Source: Pedobacter sp. SL55 (GTDB taxonomy: Bacteria; Bacteroidota; Bacteroidia; Sphingobacteriales; Sphingobacteriaceae). From it: a DNA stretch of 64,000 nt. The translations under genes were made by a program, and so were the position numbers. The stretch is taken from positions 1,674,001-1,738,000 of the forward strand of contig NZ_CP113059.1 of assembly GCF_026625705.1 (NCBI RefSeq), read 5' to 3'. Shown in pieces: positions 26,326-34,398 of this stretch. The first letter of the stretch is position 1, and the number at the start of each line of letters is the position of its first letter. The notes beneath the pieces were generated by a model, which saw nothing but the letters and a program-made list of their open reading frames with translations, ran no database searches and was not told where the DNA came from.

Positions 26326-27396
26326 ATGAATTGTTGTGCAAATTGCTTTTCTGATCAAGGATTGAAAAGCAGAATTCAGGCAATGAATTGGGATTTTGGT
26401 AAATGTAATTTCTGCGAAAGTGAAGCTGAATTCATTGTGCGATGTGAAGATTTAGCAGTACATTTCGATCCATTATTTGAGCTTTATGTTAACCATGCAG
26501 AAAATAGTCATTCGTTAAATCCCGATAGAACGTATCTTTTGGATGAGCATTTACAATTGTATTGGAGCAAACTCTTTAATACCAAGTTGCTAAAAGCAAA
26601 AGACATTAAGCATCTCATCAATCAAATTGGCAGAGGCGGTGGTTTCTTTTCAGAAGCTTTGTTTGAACAGCCCGTAGAACTCAAGGTATTAATGGAGACT
26701 GAACTAATGCCTGCCTTGGATTTACAGCTCAAATGGCAATCCTTTTCTGATGAAATCAAAGAAAAGAATAGGTTTTTCCTCAGTGAAAAAATAGATACAG
26801 ATGAGTTGCAATCTATTTTTGAACGTTTAGCGGTTACTTATCCAAAAGATACTACATTTTATAGGGCACGTATTTCCGATGAACCACTTCCTATTGCCCA
26901 ACTCGGTAAACCGCCGCAAAAAAGTACTACACCTGGCAGGGCCAACCCAGTAGGTATTCCCTACCTATACGTTTCAGAAAGTGAAAAAACAACCCTTTAC
27001 GAAACGAGGATTGCACTACATGAAGGTATAACCATTGGTAAGTTTGTTGCGAAAGAGCCGCTGAATTTAGTCTCTTTAAAAAACATAGCAGATTATGGGC
27101 CATTTGAGATTTTAGATAGGGGCTTTTCATTAGAAGAGTTTATACAGTACCGACCTTATCTACAAAGCTTAGAACACGAATTGTCTAAACCTGTACGCAA
27201 GCAAGATGTACATTTAGATTATCTGCCTACGCAATTTCTTTGTGAGCTGATTAAATCATTAGGTTTTGATGCCGTAGAGTATAAAAGTGCCATGCATGCC
27301 AATGGATATAATTTAGCAGTATTTAATGATGAAAAACTAGAGTGTTTAGATGCTAAATTCTATACGGTAAAAGATTTGGAATATAAATGGGGGTAA
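26326..27396 (+). CDS. HEPN/RES N-terminal domain plus RES domain toxin-like protein
   Basis: 356 aa. The N-terminal ~75 residues have Cys pairs (CCANCF…CNFCESEAEF) and the HEPN/RES N-terminal domain pattern. The RES domain covers about residues 180-345, with TFYRARISDE, GRANPVGIPYLYVSESEKTTLYETR and FDAVEYKSAMHANGYNLAVF. RES domains degrade NAD+ (as in Xre-RES toxin-antitoxin systems) through a conserved Arg, Glu and Ser; here Arg, Glu (LYETR) and a Ser are present. No Xre antitoxin is adjacent; instead sce7726 and sce7725 precede it. Likely the killing effector of an anti-phage system. Confidence 0.88.
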   Translation: MNCCANCFSDQGLKSRIQAMNWDFGKCNFCESEAEFIVRCEDLAVHFDPLFELYVNHAENSHSLNPDRTYLLDEHLQLYWSKLFNTKLLKAKDIKHLINQIGRGGGFFSEALFEQPVELKVLMETELMPALDLQLKWQSFSDEIKEKNRFFLSEKIDTDELQSIFERLAVTYPKDTTFYRARISDEPLPIAQLGKPPQKSTTPGRANPVGIPYLYVSESEKTTLYETRIALHEGITIGKFVAKEPLNLVSLKNIADYGPFEILDRGFSLEEFIQYRPYLQSLEHELSKPVRKQDVHLDYLPTQFLCELIKSLGFDAVEYKSAMHANGYNLAVFNDEKLECLDAKFYTVKDLEYKWG

Positions 27397-27408
27397 ATAG
27401 GATATCTA

Positions 27409-28038
27409 ATGAATAATTTAATGAATTTTGAGATTTATAAGCCGCTGATTCCTTTTGTCTTAGGGTTGCTTTTGAAAATAGCTTTGGACGTGAATTTAGG
27501 AAAGTGTTTTGTGAAATTCTTTTTTTGGATTTCTTTTAGAGGCATTTTTAGAAAAACAAGCGTAAAAGTTTCAGGTGTCTACAAACAGTATTGGCACATT
27601 GGAAAGAATGAAAGGTATCCGAAAGTATGCCAACGTCAAAGTTTAGTGACCTTAAAGCAACTTAATAATTATTGCTACGGCGAGTTTTATGCTAAAGAGG
27701 GTTTGGAAAGATATTATTTATTTGGAGAGATTATAGATAGAAAAATAATTGGTCATTGGAGTAGCTACGAAAGTAAACTTGACTATTTCGGTTCATTTGA
27801 ATTGACAATTCTAAGTAGTAAGAAAATTAAAGGTGTTTGGATTGGGCATTCGAGTGAAAATCCTGCCGTTATTAATCAGCACGATTGGATGTTTACTGCG
27901 GTCGTTCCAAATTATAAATTCTTAGTTCCAATTTTATTTAATATAAAAATGAAACGTCTAATAAAACAGCTCACTAGAACACAGAAGAAAGCTGCTAAAG
28001 GACTTTCAAGTAAACACAGTAATAATAAAGGAGTTTAA
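27409..28038 (+). CDS. N-terminal membrane-anchored beta-rich protein
   Basis: 209 aa. An N-terminal hydrophobic region (IPFVLGLLLKIALDVNLG and KCFVKFFFWISFRG) is followed by a ~115-residue beta-rich domain with regular strands (SVKVSGVYKQYWHIG, NNYCYGEFYAK, YYLFGEIIDRKIIGHWSS, YFGSFELTIL, KKIKGVWIGHS) and a basic tail. The layout (two TM segments plus small beta-barrel) resembles Cap15-type CBASS effectors or other TM/lipocalin-like sensors, but no cyclase gene lies nearby. Start 27409, 12 bases after the RES gene, so probably the same operon. Confidence 0.6.
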   Translation: MNNLMNFEIYKPLIPFVLGLLLKIALDVNLGKCFVKFFFWISFRGIFRKTSVKVSGVYKQYWHIGKNERYPKVCQRQSLVTLKQLNNYCYGEFYAKEGLERYYLFGEIIDRKIIGHWSSYESKLDYFGSFELTILSSKKIKGVWIGHSSENPAVINQHDWMFTAVVPNYKFLVPILFNIKMKRLIKQLTRTQKKAAKGLSSKHSNNKGV

Positions 28039-28048
28039 AGCATTAAAT

Positions 28049-29218
28049 ATGGCAGAAAAGATTTACAAAACGATAGATGAAACGCAGCTCAGTAAATTCT
28101 ATTTTCTCTCCAAGGCTTATTACAATGGTTTTGTTAACTTTTACACTGATGGCCAGCAGAAATATTATACAGATATAATTTTTGAAGGAGATTTGTATAA
28201 AGAAGAATTAGGGCTTTTGACAAATGTTAAGTTAGATAGTGAAAAGCTAATTCATTTAAAGGAAGACGATGTTAATCTAGCTGTTCAAAATGGTTATTCG
28301 CCATTGCTAATGGGTAATAAAGTAAGATTACCAGAATATTTGTATCAATACACTAGCTCCCAGGGCTTAATGGGTGTTCTAGAATGTAAAAAACTGTGGG
28401 CTACACATGCAAATTATCTAAATGATAAATCTGAACTATATTATGCTATAAACTTAACCAAGCAGTGCATTAAAGAAGAAGTACAAATTTTTGATGAAGA
28501 AGCACAGAGGTATTTGATAGATTTTTTAGGATATCAAATTGGTGATTATCCTGGTCTAAACGATGTATTCGTTACAAGTTTTAGTGAAAATGGAGACTTG
28601 CTTAGTCAATGGCGAGGATATGGAGCCAATGGATGTGGCTTTTCTATTGGATTTAAATCATATTTGATTGATCTAACTCCGACAGAGACTGAACGTGATT
28701 ATTTCATATGCAAGGTCGTCTATAATCCTGCTACACAAAAAGAGTTAATTAAAAAGAATCTACACGATTTTTTCTTAATAGTCTTAAGAGATGGTGGGAA
28801 AAGTTTACATGAAGTTAAAAAGTATATTGACGAAATTTATGATAATTCATATATGGATTTTCTCAACAGTATTATCATAGATTTATTAACTATGAAAAAC
28901 CCGGTCTTTTCTGAAGAGGCAGAATGGCGCTTAGTTGCTTTAAAACCAAGTGCTTATTTTGAGAAATGTTATGACAATATAAAATTTAGAATTGACGCTA
29001 GAAAGAGTATTGATAATATAATACCTTATATAGAAATAGATTATTTGCCAAAATTAGAAGGTTTGTTAACAGACTCTCCAATTGGGGAAATAATCGTTGG
29101 ACCACAAAACGATTTTCAGAAAAGCAAATATAGTGTTAGTATATTGGCTAAGAAATACATACGAGGAGGTGAAATGGTATATGTTAAGGAATCTAGAGCT
29201 TCTTCCTATAGAGGGTAA
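28049..29218 (+). CDS. DUF2971 domain protein
   Basis: 389 aa. DUF2971 signatures: LYQYTSSQGLMGVLECKKLWATHANYLNDKSELYYA, FVTSFSENGDLLSQWRGYGANGCGFSIGFKS and EEAEWRLVALKPS. The family is common in accessory and defence regions; its biochemical activity is not established to my knowledge. The N-terminal ~90 residues precede the domain and are unassigned. Ten bases after the TM beta-rich gene, so the run sce7726-DUF2971 may be one transcript. Confidence 0.88.
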   Translation: MAEKIYKTIDETQLSKFYFLSKAYYNGFVNFYTDGQQKYYTDIIFEGDLYKEELGLLTNVKLDSEKLIHLKEDDVNLAVQNGYSPLLMGNKVRLPEYLYQYTSSQGLMGVLECKKLWATHANYLNDKSELYYAINLTKQCIKEEVQIFDEEAQRYLIDFLGYQIGDYPGLNDVFVTSFSENGDLLSQWRGYGANGCGFSIGFKSYLIDLTPTETERDYFICKVVYNPATQKELIKKNLHDFFLIVLRDGGKSLHEVKKYIDEIYDNSYMDFLNSIIIDLLTMKNPVFSEEAEWRLVALKPSAYFEKCYDNIKFRIDARKSIDNIIPYIEIDYLPKLEGLLTDSPIGEIIVGPQNDFQKSKYSVSILAKKYIRGGEMVYVKESRASSYRG

Positions 29219-29367
29219 TTGCATCGATTATTTTAATATATCATTTTGTAAGTCAAAATTTAAGCGTTCGTTGTTTTGTCTGCAATAAAAAATTGTTTTA
29301 AAATAAATTTGTTGGGTATTTTTTAATGTATGTCTTAAAAATTAAATCTTATACTTAACGCATCCAC

Positions 29368-30576
29368 ATGAACAGATTAATATTAGTTGGTAACGGTTTT
29401 GATTTAGCCCATGGTTTAAAAACAAGCTATAAGGATTTTATTTTTTGGTATTTGGATGATTGTTTTGATAAAGCTGGTATTTATCCAACAACACCCTTTG
29501 AAAACGAATTCGTTTATATAAGAGTGACAGATCATTACAGATTAACAAATCTATCGAATATGTTAAACAAGCAGAGTTTTTGTAGCTTCTTACACAGTAA
29601 AGGGATTTTACATAGATATTTAGATACTGAGCTGAACGAAAGCGCAGAGCGTTTAACTCAACAACAAAATTCTATATACTATGGGGTTTTAAATGCCGTC
29701 GCTCATGAAGTGAAATTTAAATCTGATTTTTTTAAGCACTTAATTTTTTGTTGCACAGACAATAACTGGGTTGACATAGAAAATGAGTATTTCGATCAGC
29801 TTAAAGCCTGTAAAATTAAAGATGAATTTGATGAAGAAAAGGTAAGGCTTTTAAATAGCGAATTTGCTTACCTGAAGCAACAACTAGAAGAATATTTAAC
29901 TATACAACAAGAACAATCTTATGTTAAGGTTATTCCAGAACTTTTAAGTGCAATAGGTTCTAAATTTGATATAGCAGATTTTGAGCCATTAATGGGATAC
30001 GAAAATACACGGATTAGTTTAGGCCATAAGAGAGTAGGGCCGGTTGTAAAACATCTTCTTTACTTTTTAAACTTTAACTATACTGATGTAATACAAAAGT
30101 ATCATGATGAGTTAGGTACTAGACCAACAGGTTTTTCAAAAATTGAAGTAAATTACATTCACGGTCAATTAAATAAGACTGATAACCCCATCATTTTTGG
30201 TTTTGGCGATGAACATGATACGCAATATTTAGAATTTGAAGAGCACCGTAACAATGCGCTTTTTGAACATATTAAATCTTATCAATATTTGCGCACACCC
30301 AATTATCGTAATTTATTGAGGTTTTTAAATAGCGGTTTTTACCAAGTTTTTGTAATGGGGCACTCCTGTGGTTTATCAGATCGTACCATGTTTAAGGAAA
30401 TTTTAGAACACCAAAATTGCAAATCTATAAGGCTGTTTCATTATAACGGCGATTTTCACGATAAAGCCATTAATGTAAGTAAGCATTTCAGCAATAAAGG
30501 ACATGTGCGTAAACTTATTGTTGATTATAAAGCGGAAGATGCTTTTCCGCAAGGGGGAGCAAATGCTAACCGTTAA
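29368..30576 (+). CDS. AbiH-type abortive infection protein
   Basis: 402 aa. It opens with MNRLILVGNGFDLAHGLKTSYKDF, the glycine-containing strand-turn-helix with Asp typical of AbiH. Also seen: NFNYTDVIQKYH, VNYIHGQL, FGFGDEHD and VFVMGHSCGLSDRTMFKEIL. AbiH proteins give resistance to phages through abortive infection; the fold is related to SIR2-like NAD-binding proteins, as the GNGFD and Asn/His motifs suggest. About 150 bases after DUF2971, so possibly its own promoter. Confidence 0.9.
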   Translation: MNRLILVGNGFDLAHGLKTSYKDFIFWYLDDCFDKAGIYPTTPFENEFVYIRVTDHYRLTNLSNMLNKQSFCSFLHSKGILHRYLDTELNESAERLTQQQNSIYYGVLNAVAHEVKFKSDFFKHLIFCCTDNNWVDIENEYFDQLKACKIKDEFDEEKVRLLNSEFAYLKQQLEEYLTIQQEQSYVKVIPELLSAIGSKFDIADFEPLMGYENTRISLGHKRVGPVVKHLLYFLNFNYTDVIQKYHDELGTRPTGFSKIEVNYIHGQLNKTDNPIIFGFGDEHDTQYLEFEEHRNNALFEHIKSYQYLRTPNYRNLLRFLNSGFYQVFVMGHSCGLSDRTMFKEILEHQNCKSIRLFHYNGDFHDKAINVSKHFSNKGHVRKLIVDYKAEDAFPQGGANANR

Positions 30577-30697
30577 TATTCAATGTAGACGTAATAGTCA
30601 CCAGCAAATGCTGGCGCCAGAAGGGGGCTCCAATTGATTCCAAAGCACAATCTCTGTTAATAAACAGCCTCAAGACAAAAAGTTAACTGTAAACTAA

Positions 30698-31471
30698 ATG
30701 AGAAAACATATGTTTCCTATATTTTTAGCAATATTAGCAGCCATAGCCACAATAGGAGGAGCTATTTGGCAAGCTATTGAAAAAAATGAAGCTGATAGAA
30801 AAGCTGATGCAAATCAATTGAAAGCGGATAAAAGCCAAGCGGAGGCTGTTGAATATTTGAAGCAACTAAATGCTAAGAATGCTGAAATACAAGAACTGCA
30901 AAAGCTTAATATCTCTAAAGCTGAGAAAATTATTAAAGATCAGAACGAGACTTTTAAGCATGTAACAGGAGATGGTGTCCCAGAAGTTTGGATCGGTGGT
31001 AGCAAGATCGATAAATACCTAGTATCCACTCATAATACATCTAATTATCCTCTATATGATCTTCAAATCGATCAAATTGATTTAAGCGAATTAGTAAAAC
31101 AACCATTGATTGCTGTTGGCGGTGTTGATTATTTCGATGATGCAGTATTAGAATCTTTGACAGTTCCGTTCGTAAGTGCGACTGTAATGCCTCCAAAAAC
31201 ACAAATAGACATTCCTATTAAACTGTTTAAGAAAAAAGAGATGAGCTTTGTTATGTACAAAATACATACTAGGCATGGCTTATTCTTCCAATATTGTGCT
31301 ATTCTAAATATTCCAGAACACAACCTGATAAGTTTTAAATTTGTTATTTTTAAATGGGTTGACGGGAAATATATTGAGGTTAGAAGTAATACTGATGCAA
31401 AGAGTAAAGAGTTCTTATCGAAGAATTGCCCATATTATAAAAAGGAGATCAAAGTCTTTAAGTCACAGTAA
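30698..31471 (+). CDS. TM plus coiled-coil protein of unknown function
   Basis: 257 aa. One N-terminal membrane segment (FPIFLAILAAIATIGGAIWQAI), then ~55 residues of charged coiled coil (NEADRKADANQLKADKSQAE…), then a beta-rich domain (~residues 85-255) with VPEVWIGGSKIDKYLVSTHNT and IPIKLFKKKEMSF. Its membrane-anchor/coiled-coil/sensor layout is frequent in defence islands. No family recognised. Confidence 0.65.
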   Translation: MRKHMFPIFLAILAAIATIGGAIWQAIEKNEADRKADANQLKADKSQAEAVEYLKQLNAKNAEIQELQKLNISKAEKIIKDQNETFKHVTGDGVPEVWIGGSKIDKYLVSTHNTSNYPLYDLQIDQIDLSELVKQPLIAVGGVDYFDDAVLESLTVPFVSATVMPPKTQIDIPIKLFKKKEMSFVMYKIHTRHGLFFQYCAILNIPEHNLISFKFVIFKWVDGKYIEVRSNTDAKSKEFLSKNCPYYKKEIKVFKSQ

Positions 31472-31570
31472 TTACTATTCGATCTGAAGGTTTCAGCAAA
31501 ATAATATCAGATTTGCTGAAAGATTGATTTGCCGTAATCTATCTCCTAATATAAATATATCCACCTCTTT

Positions 31571-31660
31571 CTTTAAGATCACAATTTGTGATCTTAAAGA
31601 ACCATATTCTTCTTGCGTTAGCTCAAACATAAAATCTTCAGGAAAACGATCTAATTTTCC
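31571..31660 (-). pseudogene. Fragment of an ORF6N domain gene
   Basis: On the minus strand the frame reads …RFPEDFMFELTQEEYGSLRSQIVILK, the core of the ORF6N phage-type domain, then diverges. Upstream sequence is occupied by the TM protein gene ending at 31651. A leftover of a larger phage-related gene. Confidence 0.6.
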
Positions 31661-32376
31661 ACCGACGCTTCTTCTATATTTTCCAGATGATCTTGAATCA
31701 AGTCTTCTGGGGGTTGTTGTTTTGCATAAAGTATATGATAAATATCAGTCTTAAAATCTTTAAATATATTTTTTAAATCATTATCGTCTATGCCAAAGAC
31801 AATATTTAAGTATTCCTCCAATCGAGGTGTTTCTTTTACAGGTTCAAGATCGCCAATTTGTAATTTTGAAAGTAATTCGACTGAATTTTGAGCCCAAAAA
31901 AGCAACTTCTCCTTGTCGTCCGGATTATAAGCGTATAATGTGCAAAATGCTGATAACGACCACTGAAAAGAAGCTGGTTTATTATCATCATTCCTAGTGT
32001 GAAAATACATTGATCTTTGAACATCATAAGCAATGGACATCAGTTCATTACTCAACCAATTTTGCTCGTTAACTAATTCGTCTTTTACAGCCTTAATTTT
32101 TTCATCAGTGTGAGCTTTGCCATCAGTCTCAATTTTTTCAAGTTTATATTGTAACCACTTCCAACTAAAAAATCCTGCCGCTCCTACAAATAATGCAAAA
32201 ACTCCAAGCTGAAGAGAAATTATTTCACTAAAGAAGCCTGTACTTATCTCCGTCTTTTCCACAACTTTCTCAAGGCTGTCTACCTTGACCTGTAATGACG
32301 TAACTACCTTTTGAAGTGTGTCTGCTCTTGTTGGGGCATGCTGGTTTATTACTTCGATAGTTGACGTGATTTGCAT
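31651..32376 (-). CDS. TM protein with coiled coils, unknown function
   Basis: 241 aa. The N-terminal coiled coil (LQKVVTSLQVKVDSLEKVVEK) is followed by one membrane segment (LQLGVFALFVGAAGFFSWKWL), a second charged coil and a helical C-terminal domain (~120 residues). No enzyme motif. Downstream of the XRE gene (32 bases) and in the same direction, suggesting a regulator-effector pair. Its C-terminus overlaps the ORF6N remnant. Confidence 0.65.
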   Translation of the reverse strand: MQITSTIEVINQHAPTRADTLQKVVTSLQVKVDSLEKVVEKTEISTGFFSEIISLQLGVFALFVGAAGFFSWKWLQYKLEKIETDGKAHTDEKIKAVKDELVNEQNWLSNELMSIAYDVQRSMYFHTRNDDNKPASFQWSLSAFCTLYAYNPDDKEKLLFWAQNSVELLSKLQIGDLEPVKETPRLEEYLNIVFGIDDNDLKNIFKDFKTDIYHILYAKQQPPEDLIQDHLENIEEASVEN

Positions 32377-32408
32377 AATGTTGAATTAGTATTATTTAGG
32401 CTTTGTTT

Positions 32409-32765
32409 TTATTCTATCTCTCTAATCTCGGTTATCCTTTCTTCAAACTGCTTGCTCTCGCTACCGTCTTTATTAAGCTTAGGAACTTTTTCATAAGTGA
32501 TTTCAATCATATCGTGTTCTTGAATGCCTTTCGGAATTAATTCGGTGACCGATTTTATCCTTAGTGCTTTGGCTATTAAGTTTAAATGTCTTATGCTATA
32601 CTTATCTGGTTGCCCTAATGCCTCAACTTTTCCAACAAAACTTTTGCTAAGCTTCATTTCTTCGCTCAAATCTCTCTGGGAAAAGCCTTTTTCTTCCCTT
32701 AATTGTTTGATTTTAAGAATTATCTTATAATCTAACTCGGATATGATTGTTGAATATTTTTCCAT
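32409..32765 (-). CDS. XRE family helix-turn-helix regulator
   Basis: 118 aa. The HTH is at about residues 17-70: IKQLREEKGFSQRDLSEEMKLSKSFVGKVEALGQPDKYSIRHLNLIAKAL, followed by an acidic/basic tail. Probably controls its own operon with the downstream TM protein. The hairpin GCTCC/GGAGC just upstream (32771-32790) could be an operator or a terminator. Confidence 0.9.
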   Translation of the reverse strand: MEKYSTIISELDYKIILKIKQLREEKGFSQRDLSEEMKLSKSFVGKVEALGQPDKYSIRHLNLIAKALRIKSVTELIPKGIQEHDMIEITYEKVPKLNKDGSESKQFEERITEIREIE

Positions 32766-34162
32766 AAAAATGCTCCGATTATTTGGAGCGTTATTTTATT
32801 TTACTATATTTGCTATCAGTTAATTATAGCGACAAAATAGAGTGGGGTTATAAGCCTTACTTTTTACGATGTCACTCATGAAACGAAACCGTCAATTTCC
32901 TCCATGAGCCGATCGTGAGTTCGCTTTCTATTGAATTTTGTATCTTCGCATACTTATTCAATGGAGCGAATTTCGCGTCAGTCTTTTGGGGGGCTCAGAT
33001 TTATCTGAGTAGGTTCTTGACGGTACCAGTTTCAAAAGTAGCGGAGTTCGCTCTATTGGTTTTTTACCAATTCGGTTTTCTTCCTTTGCTTTTCGGGTAT
33101 CATCGTTACATAACTTAAATTAAGCGTTATGCCAACGAAAAAATTAAGCTCCGTCATTTACCATTACCTCAAGGAGGCTAGGTATGGTTTTTCCCATTCC
33201 ATTATCATAAAGAACGTAATCTGTTCTCCTACATAGCTGTTTGCTGAAAACGCCTAGGATAAATAGAAAGCCAACAAAAAAGGCCTGTTGTGAAGGAGAG
33301 CGCACAAATAGGTCTGTTGAGGGTTATATTTAGCCAAGTGCCAGCCCCATTTGCTTACAGGCAAACAAGTACAGCTACTTTAGTATCGCAATTCCAAGGT
33401 AGGTATTATTTTCCAAAAAGCAAATCCGGTTTCCCGTAAGGGCGTGTAAAACACGCCCCTAGGGCTGGTCTATGGCCTAATTTTTTTTCAACAAGGGTAA
33501 AAAGTGATGGATGTCACTGGTAACAGAGTTCAAAGATCTCTCCGCTACGCTTTCTTTCAGTTCTCTGTTTCGTTGCACTTCAATCGAGATGAAGTATGGG
33601 AAATGGGATGGTGCGATGGAACCTAGAGATTGCCGCGGCTCGCTCATACCAATGCCTCGCAATGACGTGCTGGGCGAAAGGGGGACTTGGATAGTGCAAA
33701 GGAGCAATACCGTTGCTAAGAACGACGGACGGCCTTATTGGATTCCGCAGTAATAGGCAGTGAAACTTGTGTAGGAACGAGCATACAGTAGAGATAAGAA
33801 ATTAGGCAGTCGAGCGAGAGGAAAAAGGGGAGGGAAGACCTTCTAATTTCGCCCTAAAAGTTTCGCTAGGCTAGTACAAGGAAGGCAATGAAGCCTTGAT
33901 TTTTTCCTTCTTTTTTATCAAGAAAAAAGAAGATGCCCCCACGGCATAAAGTGGGTAAAACACCGACTACCGCATTAGGTCCCGAAGCGAGTTCGGGAGA
34001 CGGTAAGTGGGATGGGTCGTGCTGATGAACTTGGAGATATCTCCTCCCTACTGATCGTCGATATGACGTGCTGGGGGCAGAGGATGACAGGGAGCAGAGA
34101 AGCATGACGATTCCGTATCGAGTACGGAATGACGAAAACTGAAATTTAACTAACAAAACAAT
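32766..34162. other. Gene-poor region rich in inverted repeats
   Basis: About 1.4 kb without a supported gene. It holds a paired GTTCGCT…ATTGAAT/ATTCAAT…AGCGAA structure at ~32929-32980, the palindrome CTCAGATTTATCTGAG at ~32996, GGGCGTGT/ACACGCCC at ~33443, and Bacteroidota-type dispersed repeats (CCTCGCAATGACG at ~33656; ATTCCGTA/TACGGAAT at ~34111). A 35-codon frame starting MPTKKLSSVIYHYLK at 33129-33236 is noted but unsupported. Confidence 0.5.
33893..33932 (-). repeat. Hairpin/complement repeat, minus orientation
   Basis: On the minus strand: CTTCTTTTTT, loop CTTGAT, AAAAAAGAAG, then GGAAAAA and the complement ATCAAGGC. Same design as the repeats at 14.9-20.3 kb but with a different stem sequence. 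Confidence 0.75.
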
Positions 34163-34225
34163 ATGAACCACAACTATTACAACTTCGACCGCATTTATGC
34201 GCTCAAACCTAAAAACCCTGTATAA
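34163..34225 (+). CDS. 20-codon ORF upstream of susC-like gene
   Basis: ATG at 34163 reads MNHNYYNFDRIYALKPKNPV and stops. Just upstream is AACAAAACAATATG, a favourable A-rich context. It is followed by the AATGGCGGCC/GGCCGCCATT inverted repeat. May be a leader peptide, a short secreted/precursor peptide or chance. I cannot assign it. Confidence 0.35.
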   Translation: MNHNYYNFDRIYALKPKNPV

Positions 34226-34238
34226 ACTTCCATAAATT

Positions 34239-34291
34239 AATGGCGGCCAGATTTAGGTAAATGGTTAATAATTAAAATAAAGGCCGCCATT
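34239..34291 (+). promoter_or_regulatory. Inverted repeat in the leader of the SusC operon
   Basis: Perfect 10-bp AATGGCGGCC/GGCCGCCATT separated by 33 bases, between the 20-codon ORF and susC. Confidence 0.45.
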
Positions 34292-34336
34292 TACACCTCC
34301 CACATTTCAACCTAAAATGATTTAATCACAAAAAAG

Positions 34337-34377
34337 CCTGCAAGCCAGGCCAATCAAATAACAAACTGGTTTGCAGG
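34337..34377 (+). promoter_or_regulatory. Leader hairpin before susC-like gene
   Basis: CCTGCAAGCCAG pairs with CTGGTTTGCAGG, followed by TTTTC, 22 bases before the ATG at 34399. It could be a weak terminator/attenuator or a translation-controlling stem. Confidence 0.5.
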
Positions 34378-34398
34378 TTTTCATAACCTACAAACCTT

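Noticed and set aside
27409..28038. CBASS system with a Cap15-like effector
   Set aside because: No CD-NTase, ubiquitin-like or E1/E2 genes nearby; only the layout of one protein is similar.
33477..34171. Frames in the 33.5-34.2 kb region as genes
   Set aside because: They overlap known dispersed repeats (CCTCGCAATGACG, ATTCCGTA/TACGGAAT) and show no protein-like pattern.
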